Shown here: positions 14,511 to 24,694 of the stretch, in pieces
How positions within the stretch are numbered: the stretch's first letter is position 1
How the letters are laid out: every line of letters begins with the position of its first letter
Assembly (NCBI GenBank): GCA_035998445.1
Contig: DASYHQ010000039.1
Location: forward strand, 1-64,000
DNA from: Tepidisphaeraceae bacterium
Lineage (GTDB): Bacteria > Planctomycetota > Phycisphaerae > Tepidisphaerales > Tepidisphaeraceae
Length of the DNA: 64,000 nucleotides
Direction: 5' to 3'
The notes under the pieces: generated by a model
What the model saw: only the letters and a program-made list of their open reading frames with translations
Database searches by the model: none
Told to the model about the DNA's origin: nothing
Program-made: the position numbers and the translations under genes

Positions 14511-15623
14511 TCACTCATCCAGCGTGCCGAACGGCAGGTCCGCGGGCATCGCCTTGGGGCGCTCGAACGGAATCGCCGGCGCGATGAACTTGCTGCTGTC
14601 GGATGAATCCTGGAAGCCCTGCATCAGTTCGAGCACGCTCAATGCCAAATCGCCGCTGGCGCGGTGCGGGCGGCCACTGCGGATGGCGTAGGCCATGTCG
14701 GCGGCGCCGACGCTGCGGCCGTAGCCCTTGACGAACGTGTGCGGCAGGTCGGTCCAGTCGTTGCTGCCCCAGTCGGCGACGCTGACGGTGCCGTCGAACG
14801 TGTTGGGGTCCGGCACGCGCATCGTGCCCTTGTCGCCGAAGATCGTGATCGGCTGGTTGCCGTTGTAGTGGGCGCCAGGCGCAGCGAAGCTCTGGATGAT
14901 CGTGCCGACGACGCCGTTCTCGAACTCGATCAAACCGGTGACGTGGTCGGGCGTCTCAACCTTGATCTTCTTCCCCTTCTTCGGCTCACTGGTGATCGTG
15001 CGCTCGGGCACGCCGACGGTGGTCATGCCGCTGATGCGCTTCACCTTGCCGAACATGTTCAGCAGCGCGGTGAGGTAGTACGGCCCCATGTCGAACATGG
15101 GCCCGCCGCCCACCTCGTAGTAAAACTCGGGCGACGGGTGCCAGCTTTCGTGACCACGGCCCATCATGAACGCGGTGAACGCGTGCGGCCGACCGATGGC
15201 GCCCTCCTCGACCGCCTTGCGAGCGGTCTGAATGCCGGCGCCCATGAACGTGTCGGGCGCGCAGCCGATCTTCACGTTGGCCCTGCGGGCAGCCTCCAGC
15301 AGTTGCACGCCTTCAGCAATGTTCACGCCGAGCGGCTTCTCGGCGTACATGTGCTTGCCGGCGGCCACGCACTGCAGGCCAACCGGCACGTGCGCCTTGG
15401 GAATCGTGAGGTTGATGACGAGCTCGACCGATTCGTCCTTCAGCAACTCTTCGACCGAGCAGGCCTTGGGAATGCTGTACTGCTCGGCCGCCTTCTTGGC
15501 AGCGTCGATGTTCAGGTCGGCGCACGCCACCACTTCCACCATCGGGAAGTTCTTGGCCATGCCGAAATACGCGCCGCTGATCTTGCCGCAACCGATGACG
15601 CCGAGCTTTACTGTCTTTGCCAT
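14511..15623 (-). CDS. Gfo/Idh/MocA-family oxidoreductase
   Basis: A 370-residue NAD(P)-dependent sugar-type dehydrogenase. The N-terminal Rossmann fold shows GVIGCGKISG (8-17) and the catalytic EKPLG motif near residue 96; the C-terminal alpha/beta domain contains GGGPMFDMGPYYLTALL, the usual D...H/Y active-site region, here with Y in place of the common H. Substrate cannot be told from sequence; Planctomycetes carry many paralogues acting on sugars, inositols or polysaccharide fragments. It ends in TLDE. The RNase H-like gene lies 36 nt upstream on the same strand, so the two may be cotranscribed. Confidence 0.88.
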   Translation of the reverse strand: MAKTVKLGVIGCGKISGAYFGMAKNFPMVEVVACADLNIDAAKKAAEQYSIPKACSVEELLKDESVELVINLTIPKAHVPVGLQCVAAGKHMYAEKPLGVNIAEGVQLLEAARRANVKIGCAPDTFMGAGIQTARKAVEEGAIGRPHAFTAFMMGRGHESWHPSPEFYYEVGGGPMFDMGPYYLTALLNMFGKVKRISGMTTVGVPERTITSEPKKGKKIKVETPDHVTGLIEFENGVVGTIIQSFAAPGAHYNGNQPITIFGDKGTMRVPDPNTFDGTVSVADWGSNDWTDLPHTFVKGYGRSVGAADMAYAIRSGRPHRASGDLALSVLELMQGFQDSSDSSKFIAPAIPFERPKAMPADLPFGTLDE

Positions 15624-15659
15624 GTCCTGGTTCCACCTGTAAATGTATGGGCGGGAAGT

Positions 15660-16304
15660 CTACCGCGGGGTGGTCGCGCTCACCATAGCCTGCCCGCACT
15701 GGCAGTTGGGTGGCTTCAACTGATGTGGCCGCAATGACGACGGCCGCTTGGTTTCCATGATCGCGCCGCAGCGCATGCACGACCAGACATCACCCGCCTT
15801 GGCGGCCTCGGGTGATGGTTCGTCGATCGGCAGCGGCTTGCCACCCCCACCGCTGCCGCCACCAATTTTATCGCCGACGTGATCGGCGTTCGTCACGTCG
15901 GCCTTGCGGTCCATGGCGAGGTTGGCCAGCTTGTCGGCCAGCTCATTCTTGTGCCGCAGGTTGTGATGGAATTTCGCCGACTTGAACTGGCGGATGACCT
16001 GCTGCGCTTCATCGAAGAGCACGCGCATGTCGGGGCTCTTCACGCGGTAGACGCCGGTCATCTGCTTGATGATCAGTTCTGAATCGCCGGTGATTTTGAC
16101 CGCCGTCGCGCCGAGTTTCTGCGCTTCCTGCATCGCGGTGATCAGCGCCCGATATTCAGCCACGTTGTTGGTCGCGCGGCCGATGAATCGACCGAGCGTG
16201 ACGATCGCCGTCCCATCCTCTGCCCGCACCACCACGCCGATTCCCGCCGGGCCTGGATTGCCGCGTGATCCACCGTCAAACTCCAACGTGAGCGTCTCAT
16301 TCAT
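15660..16304 (-). CDS. ribonuclease HI-like protein with C-terminal zinc-finger-like tail
   Basis: A 214-residue protein. Residues 1-135 are an RNase HI domain of the compact archaeal/plant-like type: FDGGSRGNPG and the four metal ligands D10, E50, D74 and D124 are all present, so RNA-DNA hybrid cleavage is expected. A Gly/Pro linker leads to CMRCG and CQCG near the C-terminus, which could bind zinc. MNETL (16304) is the natural start because the catalytic strand begins six residues later. It is upstream of the oxidoreductase and divergent from the ankyrin gene. Confidence 0.85.
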   Translation of the reverse strand: MNETLTLEFDGGSRGNPGPAGIGVVVRAEDGTAIVTLGRFIGRATNNVAEYRALITAMQEAQKLGATAVKITGDSELIIKQMTGVYRVKSPDMRVLFDEAQQVIRQFKSAKFHHNLRHKNELADKLANLAMDRKADVTNADHVGDKIGGGSGGGGKPLPIDEPSPEAAKAGDVWSCMRCGAIMETKRPSSLRPHQLKPPNCQCGQAMVSATTPR

Positions 16305-16534
16305 TGCCGCCGGTTGTACCACGCGTGAGAACGGATTCCACACCACGACTAGACCTGACCTACACGTGCCTCCCTTGACCTTCCCGCCGCGTTCGCTACG
16401 CTTTCTTGCGGCCAATCAAGGTGGCCGACGGTCCGCGTGAAGGGAATTTCCCACCTGTTTGGCGTCGTCACAACTTCGCCTTCTTTCCTGCCCTGGATAC
16501 GCGGACACCGGGCGTTGCCGAAGGAAGGTGCCTC

Positions 16535-19500
16535 ATGTTCAAGTCGCTCCCCGAGCGTCCGAATCTCGATTTCTACCGCAAGGCCGCCCGCAAGCACCTG
16601 CACACAATGCGGGTCACGAACCCGCACGCGAACCTCGCAGCGGCCCAGTTGGCCATTGCGCGCGAGAATGGTTTCCCCAGTTGGCGCAAACTACGCATGG
16701 CGATCGAGCGCAAGTCGGCCCTTGCGCCGGTGCGGGCGGCGAACGCAACGCTGGAACCGGAACACGTGAAGGCGTTCGCCGACGCGTTGGCGCGCGATCG
16801 CGGTGACATCGACGCGATCCGCGCGTTGTTAGATGAATACCCGGCGCTAGCGAACTGTCAGCCTTGGCTACCCCAGTGGCCGCACACGGCGATCGAGGCG
16901 GTTGCGCACCAGTGCGTGTGGCATCGCCCGAAGATGCACGAGATCGCCAAGCTGCTGTTGGAGCGCGGCGCCGTCGCCGACCTGCCCACCGTTGCCCGGG
17001 CCGGGCTGCTGACCGAGGTGCGCAAGCGGCTGGACGCCAACCGCTCGCTGTTGAACGTGGCCGACGCCAAGGGCCGCACGGCGCTCTACCGCGCCGCCTG
17101 CAAGTACGGCGCAATGCCCGAAACCGAACCGGTGATCGCCGAGCTGCTGCGCCGCGGCGCCGAGGTCGACATCTTCACGGCTGCGGCGCGGTTGATGATC
17201 GACGAGTTGGAATCCATCCTCGCCGGCGACCGCGGCGCCGCCCGGGCGGTCGATTCCGAAGGCCTGACGGCGTTGCACTGGGTGACGCGCACCGATGCGA
17301 ACGATCCGCTGCAAGTCGAGATCGCGAGCCTGCTGCTCGACCGCGGCGCGAACGTCGACGCGCCCGCGAAGGAGGGTGACGGCATGGGCCCGCTGCACTG
17401 CGCGGCCGAGTGGGCGTCGTCGAACGAGCTGATCGAGTTGCTGATCGACCGCGGCGCCGACGTGAATGCCCGCACGGAAGGTGGCAAGGGTTGGACGCCG
17501 CTGGACTTCGCGCTCGATCGCAACCGCGCCGGTGCGCGCGACGTGCTGCGCTCGCGTAACGCGCGCACGCGACAGCAGCTCGATGCGGCCCCCGATGCGT
17601 CGGCCGATGGTTTCCTGAAGCTCGTGCACAGCGGCGACCTGCCGGCCGTCGTCGCGGCGCTGGATGCGGAGCCATCACTGGCCAACACGCGCGCGGCCCA
17701 TCCGCAATGGGGTGGCCGGCCCCAAGCCTTGCACATCGCGATCGAGCGCGGCGATAAGCCGATGTTCGACCTTCTGCTGTCGCGCGGTGCCGATCCAAAG
17801 GGTGACAACGCGCTGTACGACCACTGGTCGCCGCTCATGCTTGCGATCCACTGGAAGCGCGACGACATGCGGGCCGAGCTGCTTCAGCGGGTCGATGCCA
17901 GCCTGATCGACGCGCTGATGATGGCCGACGACGCTACATCGCTGCGCATCCTGCAGGCCGGCGCCATCATGCTGCAACGCGCGATGCCGAATGACGCAAC
18001 GATGCTGCACTTCGCCCGCACCCCCGCGGCCGCTGCGCGATTGCTGGAACTGGGCGTGCCGATCGGGGCGACCGATAAGTACGGCAAGACCCCTCTCGAC
18101 CTCGCCGCCGAGCGCGGTGATCGACCATTGATCGACTTTCTGATCGACCGCGGCATGACCGCGTCGCCGCAAACGTTCGCACGCCTGGGCGACTTGCCGC
18201 GCTTGAAGAAGGCCGCGGGGGATGGGCCGATTGATGCCGCCACGCTTCGCGCCGCCATCAACAGTGGCGACGAGAAGCTCGTGAAGTGGGTGCTGTCGCG
18301 CGGCGTCGACGTCAATCAGACAAACGACCACGGCGCGACGCCCCTGCACGAGGCCGCGTTTGCGGGACACCTGCCGATCGTGAAGCTGCTGGTGAAGGCC
18401 GGCGCGAACGTGCACGCGGAGGACGACACCTACAACGCCGCCGCCGCCGGGTGGGCGCAGCATGCCGCCGAGCATCTCAAGCGGACGGCGTGCGTGGAGG
18501 TCAGCGCATACCTCGAGAAGCAGATGGCGAAGAAGTGGTCGGCCAAGGCCCTGCCGCCCCACCGGCAGTCGCACAAGGTGGCGGGTTGGAAGCCGATCAT
18601 GGATGCCGCCTTCAACGGCGACGCCGCCGAGATCGAGACGCTGCTGACCGCCGGTGCCGATCCGAACATCGTCAGCACCACACCAGCCGCGCATCGGCCG
18701 TTGCACCGCGCGATCGAACATAAAAAGACCGCCCCGCGCGGTCCTGGTCACGAGGCGGCCGTAAAGGCGCTGCTGGCAGGCGGGGCCGATCCGAAGCAAC
18801 GCGCCACTGCCGAGCGCGTGACCGCGTTGGCACTGGCGGCGATGGGTTCACCGGGTTTTGTGCCGTTGCTGGTGGAGGCGTTCCAGCCGTTGGATCTGTT
18901 CCACGCCTGCATCCTGCTGGATTTGCCGCGCGTGAAGACGCTATTAAAGGCCGATCCGGCTACCGCGACGGCACGGGATGAGAATGGCTTCACGCCGTTG
19001 CACTACGTGACCGCGTCGGCGCACTTCTCGCAGTCGCCGAAGCACCTGGCTAACCAGCTGGCAATCGCACAACTGCTGATCGATAACGGCGCCGACGTCA
19101 ACGCGACCTACGTCTGGCAAGGCGGCGGTGAGTGGCCGATCCCGGTGCTGTATCGCGCGTGCGGGCTGCACGATAACCCGGCGCTTACGGAACTGCTGCT
19201 GAAGGCCGGCGCGCAGCCCTTCGACAACGAGTCGGTCTATCACGCCGCCGATGAAGGCCACGACGCCAGTCTGGCCGCCATCGCCAAGCACGCCGACAAA
19301 AAGAAACTGGCGGCCGAGTGCTCGAAGTGCTTGGCGACGCAGATGCACTGGGGCAAGTCGCGCGGCGCCGCTTGGCTTCTCGCCCATAGGGCCGATCCCA
19401 ACGCGCTTCACGAAGGGTCGGGCAACTCCGCCCTCCACTCAGCCATTATCCATGGCGCCGCCGCGAAGGTAATCACCATGTTGCTATCACATGGTGCGGA

Positions 19501-19612
19501 CCCGAAGCTGAAGAATCGCGACGGGCAGACCGCGATCGATTTGGCAAAGGCTTCGAGCAAGGCTCGGTTGTTGGAACAGTTGAAGTCGTTCAAGAAAGCC
19601 AAGGCAAAGTAG
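16535..19612 (+). CDS. large ankyrin-repeat protein
   Basis: A 1025-residue soluble protein. ATG 16535 follows GAAGGAAGG. The first ~55 residues (SLPERPNLDFYRKAARKHLHT...) form a short helical N-terminal domain seen in front of ankyrin repeats in many soil bacteria. The rest is roughly 20 ankyrin units with motifs such as TPLHEAAFAGHLPIVKLLVKAG and LLLSRGADP, several irregular. There is no signal peptide, membrane helix or enzyme motif, so a scaffold or protein-binding role in the cytoplasm is likely. Its partner is unknown. Confidence 0.85.
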   Translation: MFKSLPERPNLDFYRKAARKHLHTMRVTNPHANLAAAQLAIARENGFPSWRKLRMAIERKSALAPVRAANATLEPEHVKAFADALARDRGDIDAIRALLDEYPALANCQPWLPQWPHTAIEAVAHQCVWHRPKMHEIAKLLLERGAVADLPTVARAGLLTEVRKRLDANRSLLNVADAKGRTALYRAACKYGAMPETEPVIAELLRRGAEVDIFTAAARLMIDELESILAGDRGAARAVDSEGLTALHWVTRTDANDPLQVEIASLLLDRGANVDAPAKEGDGMGPLHCAAEWASSNELIELLIDRGADVNARTEGGKGWTPLDFALDRNRAGARDVLRSRNARTRQQLDAAPDASADGFLKLVHSGDLPAVVAALDAEPSLANTRAAHPQWGGRPQALHIAIERGDKPMFDLLLSRGADPKGDNALYDHWSPLMLAIHWKRDDMRAELLQRVDASLIDALMMADDATSLRILQAGAIMLQRAMPNDATMLHFARTPAAAARLLELGVPIGATDKYGKTPLDLAAERGDRPLIDFLIDRGMTASPQTFARLGDLPRLKKAAGDGPIDAATLRAAINSGDEKLVKWVLSRGVDVNQTNDHGATPLHEAAFAGHLPIVKLLVKAGANVHAEDDTYNAAAAGWAQHAAEHLKRTACVEVSAYLEKQMAKKWSAKALPPHRQSHKVAGWKPIMDAAFNGDAAEIETLLTAGADPNIVSTTPAAHRPLHRAIEHKKTAPRGPGHEAAVKALLAGGADPKQRATAERVTALALAAMGSPGFVPLLVEAFQPLDLFHACILLDLPRVKTLLKADPATATARDENGFTPLHYVTASAHFSQSPKHLANQLAIAQLLIDNGADVNATYVWQGGGEWPIPVLYRACGLHDNPALTELLLKAGAQPFDNESVYHAADEGHDASLAAIAKHADKKKLAAECSKCLATQMHWGKSRGAAWLLAHRADPNALHEGSGNSALHSAIIHGAAAKVITMLLSHGADPKLKNRDGQTAIDLAKASSKARLLEQLKSFKKAKAK

Positions 19613-19654
19613 GCTTGGTTCCCTCTCCCGGAACGCCGGGAGAGATTTGAGACG

Positions 19655-19758
19655 TGTCATCCCGATGGGAGGCTTGCCGACCTGAGGGGTCGCCCAAGGC
19701 CCCGAACCGTCCGTGGTTCCAGATCCCTCAGGTCGGCAAGCCTCCCATCGGGATGACA
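19655..19758. repeat. palindromic repeat, CATCCCGATGGGAG family
   Basis: TGTCATCCCGATGGGAGGC...GCCTCCCATCGGGATGACA, preceded at 19620-19644 by a half copy of the CCCTCTCCCGG family. The 19613-19911 gap holds only these and the terminator. Confidence 0.88.
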
Positions 19759-19850
19759 ACCGGGCGCGAAGCGACAGAGTTTTATCCGTTAGTCTAGCCT
19801 GTAGGGTCCGCTCAGGAGGAAGCCAAGGCGGCTTGAGCCGGATTGCGAAT

Positions 19851-19886
19851 GAAAAAGAGCGGGTCCCACACTGTGGGACCCGCTCT
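19851..19886 (-). terminator. rho-independent terminator of the zinc-ribbon gene
   Basis: A perfect stem GAGCGGGTCCCACA / TGTGGGACCCGCTC with AAAAA on its left side, which is a T-tract on the minus strand. It lies 26 nt after the stop of the minus-strand gene. Confidence 0.85.
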
Positions 19887-19911
19887 CATTCTACTTCCAA
19901 AATCTTACTTC

Positions 19912-21009
19912 CTAATCCATCTGCTTCGGCTGCTCGGGGGCCGCAGGCTCAGGGGGCGTCGACTCGCCAGGGGCTGGATCGGCCGGGGCTTCAGGAGCGT
20001 TGAACGCTTCCGGCGCCGCGGGGGCAGCGGGCGTTTCGGGTTCGTCGTCCTGAACTTGAATCGAACGCAGGATGTCCGACGCGTCGCTCTGGCGGCCGGC
20101 GCTGGCGGAGGGAATCTTGTCCTTGGCCATGCGCGGGGCGGGCTTGGTGTCGTCGTCATCCTCCACCTGCACCGATCGCAGCACGTCCACCGCGCTGCTC
20201 TGCCGACCGGCGGCGGCGGGCGGGGCCTTCTTCTTGAGCTCCTTACGCTCCTTCGGCTTGTTCACGGCCTCGGCCGGCGTCAGGTTTTCGGGAATGTACA
20301 AAATGCGGCCACAGCTGGGGCAGAAGACCAGCTCGTCGCGCGTGTGCAGTCGGTTGTAGACGTCGCGCACCAATTCCATGTGGCACGCGTTACAGAGGTA
20401 TTCCTCGACGCGCTTGTCCGGGCGAATCAGCGGGCTCATGGCCTCGCCGTCGTACCGGTCGGCCAACCGCATGAAGGCGTCGCGGGCGCGGGCGGGAATC
20501 TTGCTGGCCAATTCGTCGCGAACCGGCGTCAGCCGGTTCACCTCGTCCTGCAAAGCTTTGGTCGTGTCGCCGATCTGTGATTGCAGCGCAACCAGCTTTT
20601 CCTGTTCGCTTGCCAGCGCGGTCTGCGTCTCGGCAGCGGTCGCCTGATCGGTCTCCAGCGACTGCATTACCTTCAACGACTCTTCCTCCAGCTTGGTCTT
20701 GTCCACCTTGCCGGTATTGATCTCGATCAGGAACGCCTGATATTCCTTATTGTTACGCGCGGCCTGCTGCTGGGTGCGGAGCTTTTCGATGTGCGCGTCG
20801 CGCGACTTCACCTCGAGCTCGTACTGCCCCACCTTGGCCTGCTGCTCGCGAATTCGGGTCTGCAGCCCCTTGAGCTTCTCGCCGGCGTCGGTGACGCGGC
20901 GCTGCTGCAAACGGACGTTCTTCGTGGCGGCGTCCAGCCGCGCCTGCGCGTCGCGCAGGTCACCTTCGGCACGAAACAACTGAACCAGAGCGATGTTCGT
21001 CGGACCCAT
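19912..21009 (-). CDS. coiled-coil protein with C4 zinc ribbon (CT398-like)
   Basis: A 365-residue protein. Residues 10-170 are a long coiled coil; residues 200-240 hold a C4 zinc ribbon (C206, C209, C230, C233), the layout of the CT398/zf-RING_7 family found in most bacteria, of unclear function. Relatives end shortly after the ribbon; here a ~120-residue Pro/Ala/Glu-rich tail follows. The tail carries the same motif twice (AGRQSSAVDVLRSVQVEDD and AGRQSDASDILRSIQVQDD), perhaps two docking peptides. It is divergent from fbp; 21010-21385 between them has no other gene or clear promoter. Confidence 0.82.
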   Translation of the reverse strand: MGPTNIALVQLFRAEGDLRDAQARLDAATKNVRLQQRRVTDAGEKLKGLQTRIREQQAKVGQYELEVKSRDAHIEKLRTQQQAARNNKEYQAFLIEINTGKVDKTKLEEESLKVMQSLETDQATAAETQTALASEQEKLVALQSQIGDTTKALQDEVNRLTPVRDELASKIPARARDAFMRLADRYDGEAMSPLIRPDKRVEEYLCNACHMELVRDVYNRLHTRDELVFCPSCGRILYIPENLTPAEAVNKPKERKELKKKAPPAAAGRQSSAVDVLRSVQVEDDDDTKPAPRMAKDKIPSASAGRQSDASDILRSIQVQDDEPETPAAPAAPEAFNAPEAPADPAPGESTPPEPAAPEQPKQMD

Positions 21010-21385
21010 ATTCGAATTTCCCTCAGCGAAACCAGCAGGGCAACCATTATGCCCAAATGCCCGACGATGGGAAGGGGTGGCCGATTCATTCGGAATTGTC
21101 GTTTGCAGACAACGGGGTTGGCGGCGACCAGTCGAGAGTAATCAGTGAGCGAGGCGGGAAGGACCAAGATTCCCGTTTCACCGCCCCCTATCCACTGACC
21201 CGGGTCCACTTTTTTCAACCAGCTTTCAAATTCCTTGGTGGGATCACGGTGGCTCTGTCGCGTGAACGGGATTCCCCGCGGTAGGATTGCGACCCGTGCA
21301 CCGCCGCCGCCGGTTGCTTTCCGATGAAGAACGGAGAGCGTGACCGGGTTCAAACGCCCTTTTCGATTGATGGAGACCGCGCCTC

Positions 21386-23326
21386 ATGGCCAACGAGATC
21401 GCTGCCCGCGAGATGGAAATGTCGTACCTGCGGGTGCTGGCCGAGCAATATCCGACCATCTCGGCGGCGATTGCCGAGATCGCGCGGCTGTCGGCGGTGT
21501 TGACGCTGCCTAAGGGCACCATTCACGTCATTAGTGATGTACACGGTGAAGACAAGAAGCTGCGCCACGTGATCAACAACGCATCGGGCACGCTGCGGCC
21601 GCTCGTCGAGAAAATGTTTGCGCACCGCATGAGCGAGCGCGAGCTGCGAGAGTTTCTCACGTTGATCTTCTATCCCGCCGAGGTCACCGAACGCCTCGAG
21701 CAATCGCTGACCGACCCCCAAGCGCTTCGCGAGTACGCGACGCGCACACTGCGATATCAACTGGATTTGGCCCGCCTGCTGGCGTCGCGCTACAGCCTGC
21801 GGCGGGCGATCAAGTCTTTCCCAAAAGCCTACGTGGAACTCGTCAGCGAGATGCTGCACACGCACACCGATGACCGCGGTGACTTTCTAGCGGCGTTGGT
21901 CGACGAGCTCGCGGAGCGCGGCAGCGCGCTGGAAATGGTGCACGTGATGGGCCGCCTGGTGCGCAACCTGGCGGTGTACGAACTCATCATCGGTGGCGAC
22001 TGCTGGGACCGCGGACCACGCGGGGACCGGGTGGTCGATTACCTGCGGCAGCAGCCGAACGTCTCGATGATCTGGGGCAACCACGACGCCGCCTGGCTCG
22101 GCGCGGCGCTCGGCAATGACGCGCTGATGTGCACGGTGTTGCGGCTGTCGTTGCGCTATCGCCGACTGGCGCAAATCGACGAGGGGTATAGCATTCCGCT
22201 CACGCCGCTCGACACGCTGGCGCGCAGCGCGTACGGCAACGATCCGGCGATCCACTTCATGCCGAAAGCGGAAGGCTCACGCCCGAAGTTCCTCGTCGCC
22301 CGCATGCAGAAGGCGATCGCCGTCCTTCAGTTTAAGCTGGAGGGTCAAATGATCGAGCGTCATCCCGAGTGGCGCTTGGACCACCGCCGGTTGCTGCACT
22401 TGATCGACTACGGCAAAGGGACGATCACGCTCGACGGCCAGACGTATCCGCTGCGCGACACGCATTTTCCGACCATCGACCCGGCCGATCCCTACCGCCT
22501 GACGGAGTTGGAAGAGGAGTGCGTCCGCCGGCTGCGCCACAGCTTCAACATGAGCCAGAAGCTGCAGGACCACATGAAGTTTTTGGTCGGCCAGGGATCG
22601 ATGTACGAGGTGCGCGACGAGCACCTGATCTTCCACGGCTGTGTGCCGTGCGACAAGGACGGCAACTTCCTGCCCATGCCGATCGACGGCCGCGAGTTGA
22701 AGGGTCGTGAGCTATTCACAGCCATTCAAAGCGTCGCCGTTCGGGCGTTGGAGAAGCGCCGGCCCGACGATTTGGATGCGTTGTGGTACCTCTGGAGCGG
22801 CCCGCTGTCGCCGTTGTTTGGCAAGGACAAGATCGCGACGTTTGAGCGCGACTTCATCGAGGACAAGCACACGCACCACGAGACGAAGGACCCCTACTTC
22901 GAGCTGATTCACGAAGCGAGCTTTTGCCGGAAGGTTTTGGCCGAGTTCGGCGTCTGCCCAGACCGCGGGCTGATCGTGAATGGCCACGTGCCGGTGAAGA
23001 TCGAAAAAGGCGAATCCCCGGTCAAACGCAGCGGTAAGGCGATCACCATCGACGGTGCCTTCAGCGAAGCCTACGGCGACCACGGCTTCACCTTGGTGCT
23101 GGAGGCCGACCGCACCCTGCTCGCCAAGCACCACCACTTTGATTCGGTTGAAACCGCGATCCGCGATGGCGTAGACATCATCCCCAACATCACGACCGTA
23201 CGCGAGGGCCCCGTTCGCCGAATGTCCGATACGGAGCGCGGGCGGCAGATTAAGGCGGACATCGAATCGCTCGGCCGATTGATCGAGATGTATCGACAGA
23301 ACGTGCTAAGGCAGCGGGAGGTTTGA
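21386..23326 (+). CDS. fbp: fructose-1,6-bisphosphatase, class III
   Basis: A 646-residue enzyme of the FBPase_2 (Bacillus Fbp) type, hydrolysing fructose 1,6-bisphosphate in gluconeogenesis. It has calcineurin-like metal motifs: ISDVHGE near 50, GGDCWDRGPRGD near 200 and WGNHDAAWLGA near 230; NGHVPVK lies near 535. Length matches the family. ATG 21386 has TGGAGA upstream. It is unrelated to class I/II enzymes. It converges with the AsmA-like gene, six nt away. Confidence 0.93.
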   Translation: MANEIAAREMEMSYLRVLAEQYPTISAAIAEIARLSAVLTLPKGTIHVISDVHGEDKKLRHVINNASGTLRPLVEKMFAHRMSERELREFLTLIFYPAEVTERLEQSLTDPQALREYATRTLRYQLDLARLLASRYSLRRAIKSFPKAYVELVSEMLHTHTDDRGDFLAALVDELAERGSALEMVHVMGRLVRNLAVYELIIGGDCWDRGPRGDRVVDYLRQQPNVSMIWGNHDAAWLGAALGNDALMCTVLRLSLRYRRLAQIDEGYSIPLTPLDTLARSAYGNDPAIHFMPKAEGSRPKFLVARMQKAIAVLQFKLEGQMIERHPEWRLDHRRLLHLIDYGKGTITLDGQTYPLRDTHFPTIDPADPYRLTELEEECVRRLRHSFNMSQKLQDHMKFLVGQGSMYEVRDEHLIFHGCVPCDKDGNFLPMPIDGRELKGRELFTAIQSVAVRALEKRRPDDLDALWYLWSGPLSPLFGKDKIATFERDFIEDKHTHHETKDPYFELIHEASFCRKVLAEFGVCPDRGLIVNGHVPVKIEKGESPVKRSGKAITIDGAFSEAYGDHGFTLVLEADRTLLAKHHHFDSVETAIRDGVDIIPNITTVREGPVRRMSDTERGRQIKADIESLGRLIEMYRQNVLRQREV

Positions 23327-23332
23327 TGACCG

Positions 23333-24241
23333 CTATCCCTGCGCTGCGACCGGCGGGACGGTAATCTGCGACAAGCCGATCGAGAACGAGGGCACGCGAA
23401 GTCCGGAAGATCGATCAAACGCGCCGTTGCCCTTAATCGATGCATGCCCCGTCAGTCCGGCGACAGAGGTGGGTACAGTGCCCGCGGGAAGCAGACCGAT
23501 CAGAATGGAAAGATCGATCTGACCGTCCACCGTCGCCTCACCGGCACCAGCAGCAAGCGAGCCGCAGGACACTCGCGCGTGCAGATGATCACCGATGTCG
23601 ATATTCAGTTGAAGCGATGAGTTGGCGATGGTCATCAGATCGTCGTTGCCGTCCAGGCGCCCGGTCCCCTTCAACTGGCCCAGCGAGGCCGGCTGGTCAG
23701 TTCGACCGACAGATTCGCAGATGAGCGTAAGGTCGAACCCGTTGTTCGCACGCGACACGTCCATCAAGATACCGTCCACCACGGCCTCGTAGTCGGCTTG
23801 GCGGTATCGGACCTGACCACCCACCAGCAGCACTTTCTCCACTTCAACCGCAATGCGGCTGCTGGTGTCCGCGCTATTCTGCGTATGCGTGTCAGGCTTG
23901 ACGGCGGAATTGGCGTCATCGTCCTCGCCAGGCGGCTCAGGCGCGAGGCGTTTGGGCAGGTTAAATGAACCATCGGGTTGGCGGATGAGGGAAACGATTG
24001 GCCGTTCGATTGTGATCGACTTGATGACGATCTCGCCGCGCAACGCTTTGGAGAGCGACAGTTCCGCCCGCAGCCGGTCCACGGTCAACAGCGGCACGCT
24101 CTGATCGTCGCGGGTAACGACCCGCATCCCACGTGCATCAATCGAACCGCCCAAAAGCGAAACTCGCAGATGCTCGAACGAAACGTCCGCCCCCAGGAGA
24201 CTGGAGATACGACGTTGAATGGGGTTCTGGAGAAGAGCCAT
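23333..24241 (-). CDS. AsmA-like repeat protein lacking a membrane anchor
   Basis: A 302-residue beta-rich protein. The first ~100 residues (SFEHLRVSLLGGSIDARGMRV...LTVDRLRAELSL...IKSITIERPIVSLIRQPDGSFNL) have the alternating strand pattern of AsmA/DUF748 proteins, which form elongated channels for lipid transport at the envelope. Typical members begin with a membrane helix and are much longer. Here translation starts directly in the repeat domain, so it may be truncated, or an upstream start was lost near the repeat at 24354. Confidence 0.6.
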   Translation of the reverse strand: MALLQNPIQRRISSLLGADVSFEHLRVSLLGGSIDARGMRVVTRDDQSVPLLTVDRLRAELSLSKALRGEIVIKSITIERPIVSLIRQPDGSFNLPKRLAPEPPGEDDDANSAVKPDTHTQNSADTSSRIAVEVEKVLLVGGQVRYRQADYEAVVDGILMDVSRANNGFDLTLICESVGRTDQPASLGQLKGTGRLDGNDDLMTIANSSLQLNIDIGDHLHARVSCGSLAAGAGEATVDGQIDLSILIGLLPAGTVPTSVAGLTGHASIKGNGAFDRSSGLRVPSFSIGLSQITVPPVAAQG

Positions 24242-24353
24242 CGAAAATGTCCCGCTTTGGTGTCGCGCTTATGTCCGAGACATTCAGTCTCGCATCAAAA
24301 CTTCTCGCTTCAGCCTTAAGCTAACGGACAAGAACCCCGCGTTGAACAGGGAC

Positions 24354-24458
24354 GTCTCATCTCGAGGGGAGGCTTGCCGCCCTGCCGGATCTCCCAAGGC
24401 CTAGAACCGTTCGTGGTTCGAGATCCCTCAGGTCGCTTAGGCTCCCATCGGGATGACA
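24354..24458. repeat. palindromic repeat, CATCCCGATGGGAG family
   Basis: Left arm is diverged; right end reads GATCCCTCAGGTCGC...CCCATCGGGATGACA. The remaining gap up to the rRNA terminator (24459-24650) shows no gene. Confidence 0.75.
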
Positions 24459-24651
24459 ACTGTGCGCGATCTGCCAGAGTTTAGTCCGATGGCATTTAAT
24501 GAAGCCGCCCAGTCTTGGTAGCGATCCGGTGCACCTATGAATCGACGATCTTACACTCGTCAATGGGGTGGACCAGTTGAAACAGTGAAAAGTCGGAAGC
24601 GCAATGGACGACAACTGACACGGCCGGCAGAGATGGGAAGAGGTACCAACG

Positions 24652-24685
24652 AAAAGAGCCCGACCTCTTTCGAGATCGGGCTCTT
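24652..24685 (-). terminator. rho-independent terminator of the 16S rRNA unit
   Basis: AAGAGCCCGACCTC, a TTT loop and GAGATCGGGCTCTT form a stem with AAAA on the left, a T-tract on the minus strand. It follows the 16S trailer directly and ends the transcript before any 23S gene. Confidence 0.85.
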
Positions 24686-24694
24686 CTAAAGATC

